Assembly (NCBI RefSeq): GCF_949769195.1
Contig: NZ_OX458333.1
Span: forward strand, 1,612,001 to 1,676,000
DNA from: Methylocaldum szegediense
GTDB lineage: Bacteria > Pseudomonadota > Gammaproteobacteria > Methylococcales > Methylococcaceae
DNA: 64,000 bases
Direction of reading: 5' to 3'
Below, piece after piece: positions 25,457 through 35,687 of the stretch (position 1 is the stretch's first letter; every line of letters begins with the position of its first letter). The notes under the pieces were generated by a model. That model did no database searches. It had not been told where the DNA came from and was given only the letters and a program-made list of their open reading frames with translations. A program made the translations under genes and the position numbers.

Positions 25457-26044
25457 CTATGTCTTCCGGCCTACGAAAAAAGCCTGGTTGCGGGCGCCAC
25501 GAGCGGGATCGCCGATTTGCCCCTCTTCTCGATAAAACACCAGCCTGAGACTTGAGAACAAGCGCAGCAATTCATTCGTATCGAGCAGGAAAGCCGGGTT
25601 TGTCGGCCCGACCTCCGCTACCTTTTCACGCGTGTAAGTCTGATAAAACAGTAAGCCGCCGGGCTTCAATGCCGCACTGATGGCAGGCGCCAAGGATCGT
25701 TCCAGAAAACGGCTGACGACGATGACATCGAACGATTCCTCCACCGGTGGGCATTCCATGACGTCCCGAATCTCGCTGCGAAGAGCCACACCAAGCCGCC
25801 GGGCATAAGCGTTCAAACGGCGGATCGCTTCCGGAGAAATATCCCAGGCATGGGTGTCCAGCCCTTGCTGCGCCAAGAATAGTGCGTTTCCACCCAGCCC
25901 ACAGGCAAAATCCAAGGCAATCCCGGCAGCCGGAAGAAGATGGGCGTTGTCCGCCAGGACCGGCGCCGGTTCCGGAATTGCATCACCCGTTTCGCGGTAG
26001 ATGCGGTCCCATTTATTGCGAATCGCTGCTCCGCCTTCGTTCAT
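25457..26044 (-). CDS. class I SAM-dependent methyltransferase (TehB-like)
   Basis: 195-residue Rossmann-fold methyltransferase. Motif I is LDFACGLGGNALFLA (about 44-58), with an acidic DTHAWDISPEAI motif II after it, as in TehB/thiopurine-methyltransferase-like proteins. The substrate is unknown. It lies 8 bases downstream of trkA and upstream of the rhodanese gene, so it may ride on the trkA transcript. Confidence 0.8.
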   Translation of the reverse strand: MNEGGAAIRNKWDRIYRETGDAIPEPAPVLADNAHLLPAAGIALDFACGLGGNALFLAQQGLDTHAWDISPEAIRRLNAYARRLGVALRSEIRDVMECPPVEESFDVIVVSRFLERSLAPAISAALKPGGLLFYQTYTREKVAEVGPTNPAFLLDTNELLRLFSSLRLVFYREEGQIGDPARGARNQAFFVGRKT

Positions 26045-26052
26045 ACAAGCGA

Positions 26053-27426
26053 TTAAAACGGTGGTTCGGTCGCCTGAAAGATTTGTTCGACCGTGGGGAT
26101 CAGTTTCTTGTCGAGCAGGAACATGATGACATGATCACCCTCCTCGATCACCGTGTCATGGTGAACCTGGATCACTTCGTCGCCCCGAACAAGCGCACCC
26201 ATGACCACGCCTGGCGGAATCTTGATCTTATTGATGGGAATGCCAACCACCTTCGAACTGCCCCGCCTCCCGTGAGCGACCGCCTCAATCGCTTCCGACG
26301 CACCGTGCCGTAGCGAGTGGACCTGAACGATGTCACCACGCCGAACGTAACGCAGTAAAGCACTGATCGTCGCTTGCTGCGGGGACAGGACCAGATCTAC
26401 GAGCGAAGAATCGACGAGGTCTGCATAGGCGCTCTTGTTCACCAGGCTGATCACCCGGCGGGCGCCTAGGCGTTTGGCCAGCATGGCCGACAAGATATTC
26501 GCCTCGTCGTCGTTGGTAATGGCGCAGAAAATGTCAGTGTTCTCGATATTCTCGCTGAGCAGAAGTTCCTTATCCGAAGCATCGCCGGCCAAGACCACGG
26601 TATTGCTCAGGTCGGCGGCGATCTTCTGGGCTCGCTTATAGTCTTTTTCGATCAGCTTGACCTGATAACGTCCTTCCAGCGCCTGAGCCACACGCTTGCC
26701 AATATGTCCACCGCCGGCGAACATCAATCGCTTGTAAGGTCGTTCGAGCTCCCTGAGTTCGCTCATAACCGCTTTGATTTCCTCGGACGAGGCGGCGAAG
26801 AAGACCTCGTCACCCGACTGAATGATCGTCTTCCCGTTGGGAATGACCGGCTGGCCGTTGCGAAAGATCGCCGTGATGCGCGCGTGCACATTGGGCATGT
26901 GCTGATGAAGTTCGCGAATCTCCCGGCCGACCAGAGGCCCTCCCTGATGAGCCTTGACCGACACCATCCGGACCCGCCCTTCGGCAAAATCCAGCACCTG
27001 GGAAGCTCCCGGATATTCGAGCAGCCTCTGGATGAACTGGGTGATGATCTGCTCCGGGCTGATGACCACATCGATCGGAATGGTTTCGGGCGAAAAAATG
27101 CCGGGATAGCTGAAATATTCGATGGCGCGGACGCGGGCGATTTTTCGCGGAACCTTGAACAGAATATCCGCCATCAAACAGGCCAGCATATTGGTTTCAT
27201 CATCGCTGGTCACAGCAATGAGCATATCGGCCTCATCCGCCCCGGCGCGCTTCAACACCGTGGGATGCGCCGCATTGCCCTGAACCGTGCCGATGTCGAA
27301 GCGGTCCTGCAAGTCCTTCAATATGGCCGGCTGCGTGTCGACCATGACGATATCGTTCGCCTCGCTGGCCAGGCTGGCGAGCACGCTGCTTCCAACCTGC
27401 CCGGCGCCTAGGATGATGATTTTCAT
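26053..27426 (-). CDS. trkA: Trk potassium uptake regulatory subunit TrkA
   Basis: 457-residue peripheral membrane protein with two RCK (TrkA-N plus TrkA-C) repeats. NAD-binding glycine motifs are GAGQVGSSV at residues 7-15 and GGGHIGKRV near residue 237. It gates a TrkH/TrkG-type K+ channel, which is not in this window. The neighbours ntrX and ntrY lie upstream on the same strand, an arrangement common in gammaproteobacteria. Confidence 0.95.
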   Translation of the reverse strand: MKIIILGAGQVGSSVLASLASEANDIVMVDTQPAILKDLQDRFDIGTVQGNAAHPTVLKRAGADEADMLIAVTSDDETNMLACLMADILFKVPRKIARVRAIEYFSYPGIFSPETIPIDVVISPEQIITQFIQRLLEYPGASQVLDFAEGRVRMVSVKAHQGGPLVGREIRELHQHMPNVHARITAIFRNGQPVIPNGKTIIQSGDEVFFAASSEEIKAVMSELRELERPYKRLMFAGGGHIGKRVAQALEGRYQVKLIEKDYKRAQKIAADLSNTVVLAGDASDKELLLSENIENTDIFCAITNDDEANILSAMLAKRLGARRVISLVNKSAYADLVDSSLVDLVLSPQQATISALLRYVRRGDIVQVHSLRHGASEAIEAVAHGRRGSSKVVGIPINKIKIPPGVVMGALVRGDEVIQVHHDTVIEEGDHVIMFLLDKKLIPTVEQIFQATEPPF

Positions 27427-27487
27427 TATCGAGAGCAGGAACTGAGACGACGAAAACGGTTAGCGGCAAACGCGAGAACCACCGAGG

Positions 27488-28852
27488 CTACCGCTTTTCT
27501 CGAAATTTGATCCCCAAAGCATTGAGCTTCCGATACAGGTGGGTGCGTTCGAGACCGATCGCATGAGAAAGGCGGGCAACGCTTCCGCTGTATTTTTCCA
27601 GGTGATATTCGAGATATGCCTTTTCGAACCTTTCGCGCGCCTCCTTGAGCGGCAGGTCGTAAAAATCGGGTTGGCCGGCAACCGCGTCGGCTTCTCCCAA
27701 GGACTCGCCCAGAGCGGCTTTCACTTCGTCCAGCTCGACCTCGTCCCCGCTACCCAGGATCAACAGGCGTTGCACGAGGTTCTTGAGCTCGCGAATGTTG
27801 CCATGCCACGGATAGTGCCGCAAAAAATTCTGAACCGGCACGGGAAACTTTCGGAATGGAAGTTTCTCCCGGCTCACGAAATAATCCACATAGAACCGCA
27901 GCAGCTCCGGTATGTCCTCGCTATGTTCGCGCAAGGGTGGAACCTTGAGCGTGACGATGTTCAAAAGATAATAGAGCTCACGCCGAAAACGGCCGGCCCG
28001 AACTTCTTCCTCCAGCGACTTCCGGGTCGACGCGATGATGCGCACGTCCACGGTGATCAGCTCACTCCCGCCGACCCGCGAAAACGAGCTCGACTCCAAG
28101 GCGCTGAGAAGGCGCAACTGGGTTTCACCTTCCATGTCGGCCACTTCGTCCAGGAATAGCGTTCCGCCGTGCGCCTGCTCCAGCAATCCGTAGTGAATCC
28201 GGCCATCTTCCACCCGGCCGAAAAACTCCTCCGCGGAGTACTGCGGTGCGATCGTACCCACCCCCACGTCTATGAAAGGACCGTCGCGCCGCGGGCTGTT
28301 GGCATGTAGATAACGAGCTAGGGTTTCCTTTCCGGTGCCTGGTTCGCCCACGAACAGCACCCGCGCATCATGCTGAGCCAGACGCTTGATTTGGTCGCGC
28401 AAACGCTCCATGGCCGCGCTCTTGCCGACCGGTTCAATCGGGATGTCGACGCGCCGCTTTAGCCCGATGTTTTCCCGCTTGAGTCTGGCGTTTTCCAGTG
28501 CCCGGTCTACGGTAACCAGCAGCTTGGCCATCGACAGCGGTTTTTCGAGAAAATCGTAAGCCCCGAGCCGCGTGGCTTCGACCGCCGTCTCGACCGTCGC
28601 GTGGCCGGACATCATGATGACGGGGCACAACTGGTCTTCCTGAAGCCATTCTTTCAGTAAGGTGATGCCGTCCTCGTCCGGCATCCAGATATCCAGCAAT
28701 ATCAGGTCCGGCATGCGCTCCGCCCTGCACTTGCGCGCGGCGCTCGCGTTTTCGGCTACGGCAACCTGATACCCCTCGTCTTCCAGAATTTCCTGAAGCA
28801 GTTGGCGGATGTCCGGCTCGTCGTCCACCACCAGAATGTTCGCTTTGACCAC
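27488..28852 (-). CDS. ntrX: NtrX-type sigma-54 family response regulator
   Basis: 454 residues: receiver domain with phospho-acceptor Asp54, AAA+ domain with Walker A GEPGTGKE (169-176) and Walker B LFLDEVAD (232-239), and a C-terminal Fis-type helix-turn-helix (about 410-450). The GAFTGA loop that contacts sigma-54 is absent: residues 209-225 read [17 protein letters not shown] where ELFGHEKGAFTGA would be expected. As I recall this is typical of NtrX proteins, so it may not activate sigma-54. The start is 3 bases after the ntrY stop, so the two are translationally close. Confidence 0.9.
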   Translation of the reverse strand: MVKANILVVDDEPDIRQLLQEILEDEGYQVAVAENASAARKCRAERMPDLILLDIWMPDEDGITLLKEWLQEDQLCPVIMMSGHATVETAVEATRLGAYDFLEKPLSMAKLLVTVDRALENARLKRENIGLKRRVDIPIEPVGKSAAMERLRDQIKRLAQHDARVLFVGEPGTGKETLARYLHANSPRRDGPFIDVGVGTIAPQYSAEEFFGRVEDGRIHYGLLEQAHGGTLFLDEVADMEGETQLRLLSALESSSFSRVGGSELITVDVRIIASTRKSLEEEVRAGRFRRELYYLLNIVTLKVPPLREHSEDIPELLRFYVDYFVSREKLPFRKFPVPVQNFLRHYPWHGNIRELKNLVQRLLILGSGDEVELDEVKAALGESLGEADAVAGQPDFYDLPLKEARERFEKAYLEYHLEKYSGSVARLSHAIGLERTHLYRKLNALGIKFREKR

Positions 28853-28855
28853 CTC

Positions 28856-31042
28856 TCAAACCTCCACCGCCATCCCGTGCGCCGCCGTCGATTCGGTCGC
28901 TATGGGTAGTCGTATGAGGAAGCGCGCGCCTTCGCCGCGCTCCGAAATCAGCCGTATGGTTCCGCCATGTTCCTCGACGATCTTCTTCACAATTGCCAAT
29001 CCCAATCCGGTACCTTTCGATTTGGTCGTCACATAAGGCTCGAAAATCCGGTCGGCTTGCTCGGGTGGAATACCGGGACCCGAGTCGTGCAGCTCGATTT
29101 CCACGTAGCAGTGGCGGTTTTCTTCGACCTTTCGCGTCTTGATGTTCATTTTACCCAACACACCAGGGGCAATGGCCTCCTGAGCGTTCTTGATCATATT
29201 GTGCAGAACCTGCCGGATTCTGACGGGGTCTACATAAATCGGAGGCAAGGCCGGCACCAGATCGAGCTCGAATTCCAAACCGGATTGAGGCGGATAAAGC
29301 GCCACTACCTCCTCGATGAGCATGTCGATATCGATACGCTGCAATTGAATGATCGACGGCTTGGCGTACTCCGAGAAAGCATTGACCATCGTTTTCATTG
29401 CCTCGACCTGTTGCACGATGGTCCGGGTGGCGCGGTCCAGCACCTCGGCTTCTGCCGTTTCCAAGCTCTTCGACAGCTTGTGCTTGAGACGTTCGGCCGA
29501 AAGTTGAATCGGCGTGAGTGGATTCTTGATCTCGTGCGCCAAACGTCGAGCCACTTCACTCCACGCGGCCTGACGCTGAGCCTGGATCAGCGCAGTCACA
29601 TCGTCGAACACTACGACGGCGCCTTGTGATTCACCGTCCGGACCGAACAGCGGCGTTCCCCGGCACAATAATTCCTGGCGACCTTTTGGCCCAACAAAGG
29701 GAATTTCTTCGCGCCAGATGCTTTTCTCTTTTTCCAGCCTGTTTCCCACGATCTGCATCAAATCGGTTAGATGCGGCTGTGCTTTCGTCAACTCATCGAT
29801 CGTCGCGCCGACGCTCTTGTCGAGCTCGGCGTGAAGAATGGCGTTTGCCGCTTGATTGGCGGTCAGTAATCTCATCGATCCGTCGAAGCTCAACACGCCG
29901 GAAGATAGATTAGCCAATACGGTTTCCAGATAAGCGCGCTGGCGTTCCACCTCCTGCCGGGAGTGCTGCGCCTCGTCCCGCGCCTGGGCGATTTTCTGCG
30001 TCATCGCGTTGAACGACTCCACCAAGAAGCCGAGTTCGTCCTTGCGTCTCACCGGCAAGCGCTTCTCGTAATTGCCTTGAGCCACGGCTCTCGTGCCTTG
30101 GGCGAGATAGCGGACTGGGGCGACGATGCGGCGAATGCTGAGAAAAGCCGACCACATGGCCGCCAAGAGACTCAAAAGCAGCACCAACGACAGAGTCAGC
30201 GAAAATGTCAGCTTCAAGGATCCGCGCAGAAAGGTAAGCTCTTTGTAATGAACATACGCGTCCTCCACGGTTTTCGCGAGATCCGCCACACGCAAAGGCA
30301 CTGGGTAAATGCCTTGCAGGTATTGCGCATCGTCTCCGGCAACGGACACAACCGCCCTGATCTGCAAGCCGTTGCCAACGTCGGATTCGAGCCCCACGTA
30401 GGATTTACCCTGCTTGACTTGGAGTAGGACGGCGGTTTCCGGAAAATCCGGAATGATTCTTCCGGTTTGGCTCCCGATAAACGCGATGATGCGTCCTTGC
30501 TTGGAAAAAACCGTTAGCTCTCCCTCTTCCGCATGACTGCGCAGTTCCGCCAAACGTATCGGCACCAGCCCTTCCGGCGACCCTTCCAAGCGTTGGGCCA
30601 TCTGTTCGGTCTGCTTCAAAACGGCGCGCATACGTTCGTCCAAAGCCGCCTGCCCCAATTGCAGAGCGTCCTCCATGGCCTGGTCGATGCGAACGTCGAA
30701 CCAACTGTCGATACTCTGCTGAAGGAACTGCATGGAGTAATGAAACACGATGGTGGCCGGGGCCAAGCTCAGCAGCGTGAACAAAAAGACCATGCGCAGC
30801 GTGAGATTGTAACCGGCCGCTTTCCGCTTCAACTGCTTCAGCAGCCAATAGACATTGGCACCCACCAACCCCAAGAGCAGCACCGATCCCAGCGAGTTGA
30901 TCAAGACCAGCCAGGAATACATTTTTCCGAGCTGGGAGGCGTCTTGGGTCGCGGTGCTCATAAGATGAAGCGACACCAGAAGTGCCGAAAACAGCACCAG
31001 GATCGTCAGACTCAGCGGCGGTCTCAGTCTGCGACGCGCCAT
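28856..31042 (-). CDS. ntrY: NtrY-type membrane sensor histidine kinase
   Basis: 728-residue sensor partner of NtrX. It has several N-terminal transmembrane helices with an extracytoplasmic loop, a HAMP linker (following the [19 protein letters not shown] segment), a PAS domain, then HisKA with the H-box [16 protein letters not shown] and HATPase motifs (N box [10 protein letters not shown]1 [10 protein letters not shown]2 GTGLGLAI). The ATG at 31042 ([10 protein letters not shown]) is preferred to the in-frame TTG at 31069 because it shortens the overlap with the DUF4390 gene. It probably senses redox or nitrogen state. Confidence 0.92.
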   Translation of the reverse strand: MARRRLRPPLSLTILVLFSALLVSLHLMSTATQDASQLGKMYSWLVLINSLGSVLLLGLVGANVYWLLKQLKRKAAGYNLTLRMVFLFTLLSLAPATIVFHYSMQFLQQSIDSWFDVRIDQAMEDALQLGQAALDERMRAVLKQTEQMAQRLEGSPEGLVPIRLAELRSHAEEGELTVFSKQGRIIAFIGSQTGRIIPDFPETAVLLQVKQGKSYVGLESDVGNGLQIRAVVSVAGDDAQYLQGIYPVPLRVADLAKTVEDAYVHYKELTFLRGSLKLTFSLTLSLVLLLSLLAAMWSAFLSIRRIVAPVRYLAQGTRAVAQGNYEKRLPVRRKDELGFLVESFNAMTQKIAQARDEAQHSRQEVERQRAYLETVLANLSSGVLSFDGSMRLLTANQAANAILHAELDKSVGATIDELTKAQPHLTDLMQIVGNRLEKEKSIWREEIPFVGPKGRQELLCRGTPLFGPDGESQGAVVVFDDVTALIQAQRQAAWSEVARRLAHEIKNPLTPIQLSAERLKHKLSKSLETAEAEVLDRATRTIVQQVEAMKTMVNAFSEYAKPSIIQLQRIDIDMLIEEVVALYPPQSGLEFELDLVPALPPIYVDPVRIRQVLHNMIKNAQEAIAPGVLGKMNIKTRKVEENRHCYVEIELHDSGPGIPPEQADRIFEPYVTTKSKGTGLGLAIVKKIVEEHGGTIRLISERGEGARFLIRLPIATESTAAHGMAVEV

Positions 31043-31581
31043 CGGTACCAGGAACTCCCGAGATACCAACTTGGAGAAACGTAGGCGACCGGTCGCAAAG
31101 GAAGCGGCAAGGACTCTATATCCAGATTCACCGACAGGCTCGCGTCGTATCGATTGCCCTTGACGATGCGATCGCTTGACAAAGCGAACCAGCCCCTGAC
31201 CGCCCCCATAGCTTCCAGCAGAGCCCTCAGGCTCGCAAAGCTCTCAGTGTTTCCGCCATCGTGGATGATCTGGAACGACCTGCCCAGGGGATGATACAGA
31301 ATCCGGAACCTACGGCTTTCGCTTAGGATCGTCTCATCCAGCCAGTAATGGCGGTGACGTTTGATCTTCAGCCGCATGACGAGCGTTAAAGGCACTCCGT
31401 GCTTTAGGGCTTCGAGGGCGGACTCGCTGAAACGATAATCGATATCCGCATTCAACGTGTAAATTTGCCCGGACGGTACGAACTCGGCGCGTATGATGCG
31501 GAACCCGTAATCCGCGCAAACGGCATCGAAGGCCAACAACAGGCCGACAAGAAAGCCCCATTGACGCAAACGGTGGAGCAC
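31024..31581 (-). CDS. DUF4390 exported protein
   Basis: 185-residue protein with a signal peptide (RLRQWGFLVGLLLAFDAVCA) and a beta-rich domain ending in [10 protein letters not shown]. It matches the DUF4390 proteins found between rsmB and ntrY in many gammaproteobacteria; function unknown. The GTG start at 31581 is chosen: it follows the rsmB stop by two bases and places the signal peptide at the true N-terminus. An in-frame start at 31674 would add a hydrophilic 31-residue tail that is only rsmB out of frame. Confidence 0.8.
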   Translation of the reverse strand: MLHRLRQWGFLVGLLLAFDAVCADYGFRIIRAEFVPSGQIYTLNADIDYRFSESALEALKHGVPLTLVMRLKIKRHRHYWLDETILSESRRFRILYHPLGRSFQIIHDGGNTESFASLRALLEAMGAVRGWFALSSDRIVKGNRYDASLSVNLDIESLPLPLRPVAYVSPSWYLGSSWYRWRVAD

Positions 31582-31583
31582 TA

Positions 31584-32876
31584 TCAGATTTTCGCTATAC
31601 GAGCATAATAAAAACCGTCCATCCCCTGGTCTCCGGTCAATATCTGACGGCCATGGCTGACGGCCTCCCCCCACGTCGCCTTGATCGGCACATCCAACGC
31701 ATCAGAGTGGGTCTTAAGAAACTCGGCGATTCTCGCTTCATTTTCCTGACGTAAAACGGAACACGTCACGTAAAGCAGTCTTCCGCCGGGCGCCAACAGC
31801 GGCCAGACGGCATCCAAAATTCGCCGCTGCAGGTCTTGCAATCCGACAAGGTCGTCGGGCGTACGCAATACCTTGATATCCGGATGGCGGCGTATCACTC
31901 CGGTGGCGGAACAGGGCGCATCCAACAAAATCCGATCGAAGGCCCGACCGTCCCACCATGCGCTAGGATTTGTCGCATCGGCAGTTAGCACTTTGGCAGT
32001 CAGACCGGCGCGCGCGAGGTTGTCGTGAATCCTCACGACCCGCTCCGGAGAGACGTCGACCGCGACGACTTCTTTCAAATCGGGACAAGCTTCGAGAATA
32101 TGCATCAATTTGCCGCCCGGAGCCGCACAAACGTCGAGCACACGCAAACCGGACTCCAGCTCCAGCAACGGTGCAGCTAATTGAGCGGCAGCATCCTGCA
32201 CAGATACCCAACCTTTCGCGAAACCCGGCAGATTCTCGACCGGCACCGGGCTTTCCAAAACCACGGCCGTATCGCCTATCGGAGAAGCATAGGCCGAAAT
32301 GCCTGCCCGGGCCAATTGATCCAGATAGGCAGCCCGCGTGATCGTCCGGCAGTTCACCCGCACAACCATGGGTGGTGCCAGATTGTTTTGCCGCAGAATC
32401 TCTGCATAACGGTCCGGCCAGTCCTGCTGTAACGCAGAAACCAACCATTCCGGATGAGCTTCCGCGATCGCCTCCCTTTCCGCTGACCGGGCTTCCAGCG
32501 TCGCTTGTTCCCGCAGATAACTACGCAAAATCCCGTTCAGAAACGGCTTCGCCCACGATTTTCGTCTTGCCGCCGATACCGTCTCGGTCACCGCAGCGTA
32601 GGGCTTCACCCGCATGTACTTCAGCTGATACAGACCGAGCATCGCCAGCATCCGGATGTCGAGATCCTTGACTGGCTTTCGAGTCAGCAGCGCGACCAGA
32701 TAATCCAGCCGCCAGTACCAGCGCATGACGCCGTAGCATAGCGCTTGTACAAACGCACGGTCGTTTTCCCGAGGAATCTTGGGCAGGGTGGATTCGAGCG
32801 CCTGGTTAAGGGTTTTCCGTTCTCCGACAACCTGAACGAGCACATCGGCCGCGAGTGCACGTGAATTCAACTCCAT
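31584..32876 (-). CDS. rsmB: 16S rRNA (cytosine-967-C5)-methyltransferase RsmB
   Basis: 430 residues: N-terminal NusB-like RNA-binding domain, then a methyltransferase domain with SAM motif VLDVCAAPGGK, the DAPCSATGVIRRHPD motif and the VTCSVLRQENE motif that carries the second conserved Cys used in catalysis. Length fits the family. The start codon overlaps the fmt stop by one base (TGATG), which indicates translational coupling. Confidence 0.95.
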   Translation of the reverse strand: MELNSRALAADVLVQVVGERKTLNQALESTLPKIPRENDRAFVQALCYGVMRWYWRLDYLVALLTRKPVKDLDIRMLAMLGLYQLKYMRVKPYAAVTETVSAARRKSWAKPFLNGILRSYLREQATLEARSAEREAIAEAHPEWLVSALQQDWPDRYAEILRQNNLAPPMVVRVNCRTITRAAYLDQLARAGISAYASPIGDTAVVLESPVPVENLPGFAKGWVSVQDAAAQLAAPLLELESGLRVLDVCAAPGGKLMHILEACPDLKEVVAVDVSPERVVRIHDNLARAGLTAKVLTADATNPSAWWDGRAFDRILLDAPCSATGVIRRHPDIKVLRTPDDLVGLQDLQRRILDAVWPLLAPGGRLLYVTCSVLRQENEARIAEFLKTHSDALDVPIKATWGEAVSHGRQILTGDQGMDGFYYARIAKI

Positions 32877-33799
32877 CAGCCCAAGCGTTCCAATTTGACT
32901 GGATGAGCGTTCAAGAACGCCTGCGCCGACATCCGCTTCCCACCTGGAAGCTGCACTTCCAGTAGCCGTAGCACACCCTGGCCGGTCGCGACATCCAGCG
33001 TCCGATCGCGTTCCAGAAGCGTTCCAGGCTCGGCCGATGCTGGCTCATCCAGGCTTTCCGCCCGCCAAATTCGTAAGGTCTGCCCGCGGTAAGAGGTTTC
33101 GGCTACGGGCCAAGGATTGAACGCTCTGACGCGGCGTTCCAGCTCTACAGCCGGCATGTTCCAATCCAGACGCGCCTCATGCTTTTCGAGCTTCGCCGCA
33201 TAGGTGACTTGGGTTTCATCCTGAACCTCCAGCCTCACCGTCCCGGCCTCGATCGCAGGCAATACCTCCGCCAGCGCTTCCGCACCGAGCCGAGCCAAGC
33301 GATCGTGCAGTTCTCCGGCCGTTTCCAAAGGCGCTATTCTGCAGATCTTCTTATGCAACATCGGACCCGCATCCAGCCGTGGTTCCACCTTCATAATGGT
33401 AATGCCCGTCGTCTCGTCGCCCGCCAGAATCGCCCGCTGTATGGGTGCGGCCCCTCGCCACCGCGGCAGCAAGGACGCATGGACATTGACGCAACCCAGC
33501 CGGGGAATCTCCAAAATCGGTTGGGGCAGGATAAGCCCGTAAGCCACCACCACCATCAAATCTGCTTTGAAAGATCGTAGCCGCTCCTGCTCCTCAGGGT
33601 CCTTCAGCGTCACGGGCTGATAAACGGAAACACCGCGCGACTGCGCCACCTCCTTGACCGGGCTCGGCTTGAGTTTCCACCCTCGACCTGCAGGGCGATC
33701 GGGTTGGGTATAGACCGCACAAACATCGTGCGGACTCTCCAAAAGCATTTCGAGGGTAGGAACAGCGAACTCCGGCGTACCGGCGAATACGATCTTCAT
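32876..33799 (-). CDS. fmt: methionyl-tRNA formyltransferase
   Basis: 307-residue enzyme that formylates initiator Met-tRNA using 10-formyl-tetrahydrofolate. It has the N-terminal MKIVFAGTPEFAVP signature and the catalytic loop NVHASLLPRWRGAAPIQ, which includes the conserved Asn and His, followed by the C-terminal tRNA-binding OB domain. The ATG at 33799 is chosen because the protein then starts MKIVFAGTPE as in all homologues; an in-frame start lies at 33829. It lies between def and rsmB, a classical arrangement. Confidence 0.97.
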   Translation of the reverse strand: MKIVFAGTPEFAVPTLEMLLESPHDVCAVYTQPDRPAGRGWKLKPSPVKEVAQSRGVSVYQPVTLKDPEEQERLRSFKADLMVVVAYGLILPQPILEIPRLGCVNVHASLLPRWRGAAPIQRAILAGDETTGITIMKVEPRLDAGPMLHKKICRIAPLETAGELHDRLARLGAEALAEVLPAIEAGTVRLEVQDETQVTYAAKLEKHEARLDWNMPAVELERRVRAFNPWPVAETSYRGQTLRIWRAESLDEPASAEPGTLLERDRTLDVATGQGVLRLLEVQLPGGKRMSAQAFLNAHPVKLERLG

Positions 33800-33919
33800 A
33801 AGTGGAAACGGTGAATGGCTACGACGCAAGAGCGCGACCTACGCCGTCGCGCAGTTCATAGGCAGGACCCACTCTGCCTGGAGCGAATCCTTCTCCCGGC
33901 AAAATCGGGATATCCGGAA

Positions 33920-34459
33920 TCAGACAGCCGCTCGTGCTTTTTTCTGCGGCTGTTGAGAAGCTCTCTGCCGCTGCTCCTTTTTCAGTTTCTTACGGATAAG
34001 CTGCCGTTTCAACGGCGAGAGATAATCGACGAACAACTTTCCATCCAGATGATCGATCTCGTGCTGGATGCACACGGCGAGAAGCCCATCGGCTTCCAGC
34101 TCAAAAGCGTCGCCATTTCGGTCCAATGCGCGAACCTTGACCGTTTCGGCTCGGGTTACCTTTTCAAAAACACCGGGGACCGATAGGCAGCCCTCGTCCA
34201 TTTCCTCGCTTCCACTCTTCTCCACGATCTCGGGATTGATCAGGCAGACCGGGTTGTTCTTCTCCTCGGACACATCGATGACCACGATGCGTTTTTGGAC
34301 ATTAACCTGCGTTGCGGCAAGACCCACGCCGGGAGCCGCATACATCGTTTCGAACATGTCGTCCACCAGGCGCTTGATCGACTCGTCGACCTCTGCTACG
34401 GGAGCCGCCTTCTTGCGGAGCCGGTCATCGGGAAATTCGAGAATGGTTAAGATGGCCAT
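33920..34459 (-). CDS. def: peptide deformylase
   Basis: 179-residue metalloenzyme that removes the formyl group from nascent proteins. The three motifs are intact: GVGLAATQ (44-51), EGCLS (89-93, metal ligand Cys91) and HEIDH (133-137, metal ligands His133 and His137). The C-terminus is Lys/Gln-rich. It is first in the def-fmt-rsmB block and divergent from the LysM gene, with 202 bases between the starts. Confidence 0.97.
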   Translation of the reverse strand: MAILTILEFPDDRLRKKAAPVAEVDESIKRLVDDMFETMYAAPGVGLAATQVNVQKRIVVIDVSEEKNNPVCLINPEIVEKSGSEEMDEGCLSVPGVFEKVTRAETVKVRALDRNGDAFELEADGLLAVCIQHEIDHLDGKLFVDYLSPLKRQLIRKKLKKEQRQRASQQPQKKARAAV

Positions 34460-34661
34460 AACAATAATTGTGGACGCAAAATGCGTAAGTCCAATTCAAT
34501 GGAATTCTAACGAAATTCAACTAGACTTTGAACGCCGTCCATTAAGACTCGGTTCCTTTTTGAAAGTTGCACACACCCTATCGCAAACCGGGGCGTGCAG
34601 CGGGTCCGGCACTTCCCCACGCGAAAACGGTGGCGTACGCATGCGGCGAGCAGGAGAAAAG

Positions 34662-35687
34662 ATGACGCTTCGAAGCTTTATGAGTATTGGTTTATCGTTC
34701 GTCGTCGGTACGGCGTTGGCCGATCATATTCAGCTCAATCCCGATCATCCCGACCGTTACACTGTAGTGCGGGGCGACACGCTCTGGGACATTTCTGGCA
34801 GATTCCTGAGCAAGCCGTGGCAATGGCCGGAGATTTGGCACAACAACCCGCACATCCAGAACCCCCATCTGATTTATCCTGGCGACGTGATTGCCCTGAG
34901 TTACGTGAACGGCGAGCCGCGCCTGCAAGTCGAGACGCCGTCCGAGGTTCGTCTGAGCCCGGAAGTCCGAGTCAGCCCTATCGAGCGAGCCATACCCGTC
35001 ATCCCGATGGACGCGATTCGCCAATTCCTATCTCGACCTCGCGTGGTCAGTGAACGCGAATTGAGAGAAGCACCATACATCGTGGACTTCGTCGACGAGC
35101 ATATCGTCGGCGGAAATGGAGACCGGGTATACGTGCGCGCCATCGAGGAAGGAACAACCCAGGCATTCACCGTGTTTCGACCGGGCACGCCATACAGGGA
35201 CGCCGTCACCGGAGACATTCTCGGTTACGAAGCGGTTTACGTGGCCGACAGCCAACTGGAACGCGCCGGTGATCCAGCGACGCTACTGTTGACCCGCGGC
35301 GAGCGCGAAGCAATCATTGGCGACCGGCTCCTGCCGGTCGAGCAAGAAAAAATCCAGCTTCGGTTCGAGCCACATGCGCCCGATCGCCCCATGGAGGCTC
35401 ACATCATCGGCGTCCTAGACGGCGTCTCGCAGATCGGTCAATACCAGGTCGTGGTGATCGATAAGGGGACTGCCGACGGCATAGAAACCGGCCATGTCCT
35501 CGACATCTATCAGAAAGGACGCCCAATACGGGACATCGTTAGCCAAAGACCCGGTGAAACCGTGATGTCACCTCCGGAACACGCCGGCACGCTGATGATC
35601 TTCCGGCCGTTTGAGCGCGTCAGCTATGCGCTGATCATGAAAGCAACGCGCGCGATTCACGTCTTGGACCTCGCTGCGAACCCTTGA
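34662..35687 (+). CDS. LysM-domain exported protein
   Basis: 341 residues: signal peptide (about 1-21, ending GTALA) and a LysM peptidoglycan-binding domain (about 32-80, YTVVRGDTLWDISGRFL ... NPHLIYPGDVI). A long C-terminal region resembles those of LysM proteins encoded upstream of dprA in many gammaproteobacteria. The ATG at 34662 has AGGAGAAAAG just upstream and starts the signal peptide; the open frame extends much further upstream but is antisense to def. It probably acts at the cell wall. Confidence 0.88.
   Translation: MTLRSFMSIGLSFVVGTALADHIQLNPDHPDRYTVVRGDTLWDISGRFLSKPWQWPEIWHNNPHIQNPHLIYPGDVIALSYVNGEPRLQVETPSEVRLSPEVRVSPIERAIPVIPMDAIRQFLSRPRVVSERELREAPYIVDFVDEHIVGGNGDRVYVRAIEEGTTQAFTVFRPGTPYRDAVTGDILGYEAVYVADSQLERAGDPATLLLTRGEREAIIGDRLLPVEQEKIQLRFEPHAPDRPMEAHIIGVLDGVSQIGQYQVVVIDKGTADGIETGHVLDIYQKGRPIRDIVSQRPGETVMSPPEHAGTLMIFRPFERVSYALIMKATRAIHVLDLAANP

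Noticed and set aside
34068-34661. Long N-terminal extension of the LysM protein
   Set aside because: It is antisense to def and has no signal peptide; the start at 34662 has a good ribosome site and a signal peptide.
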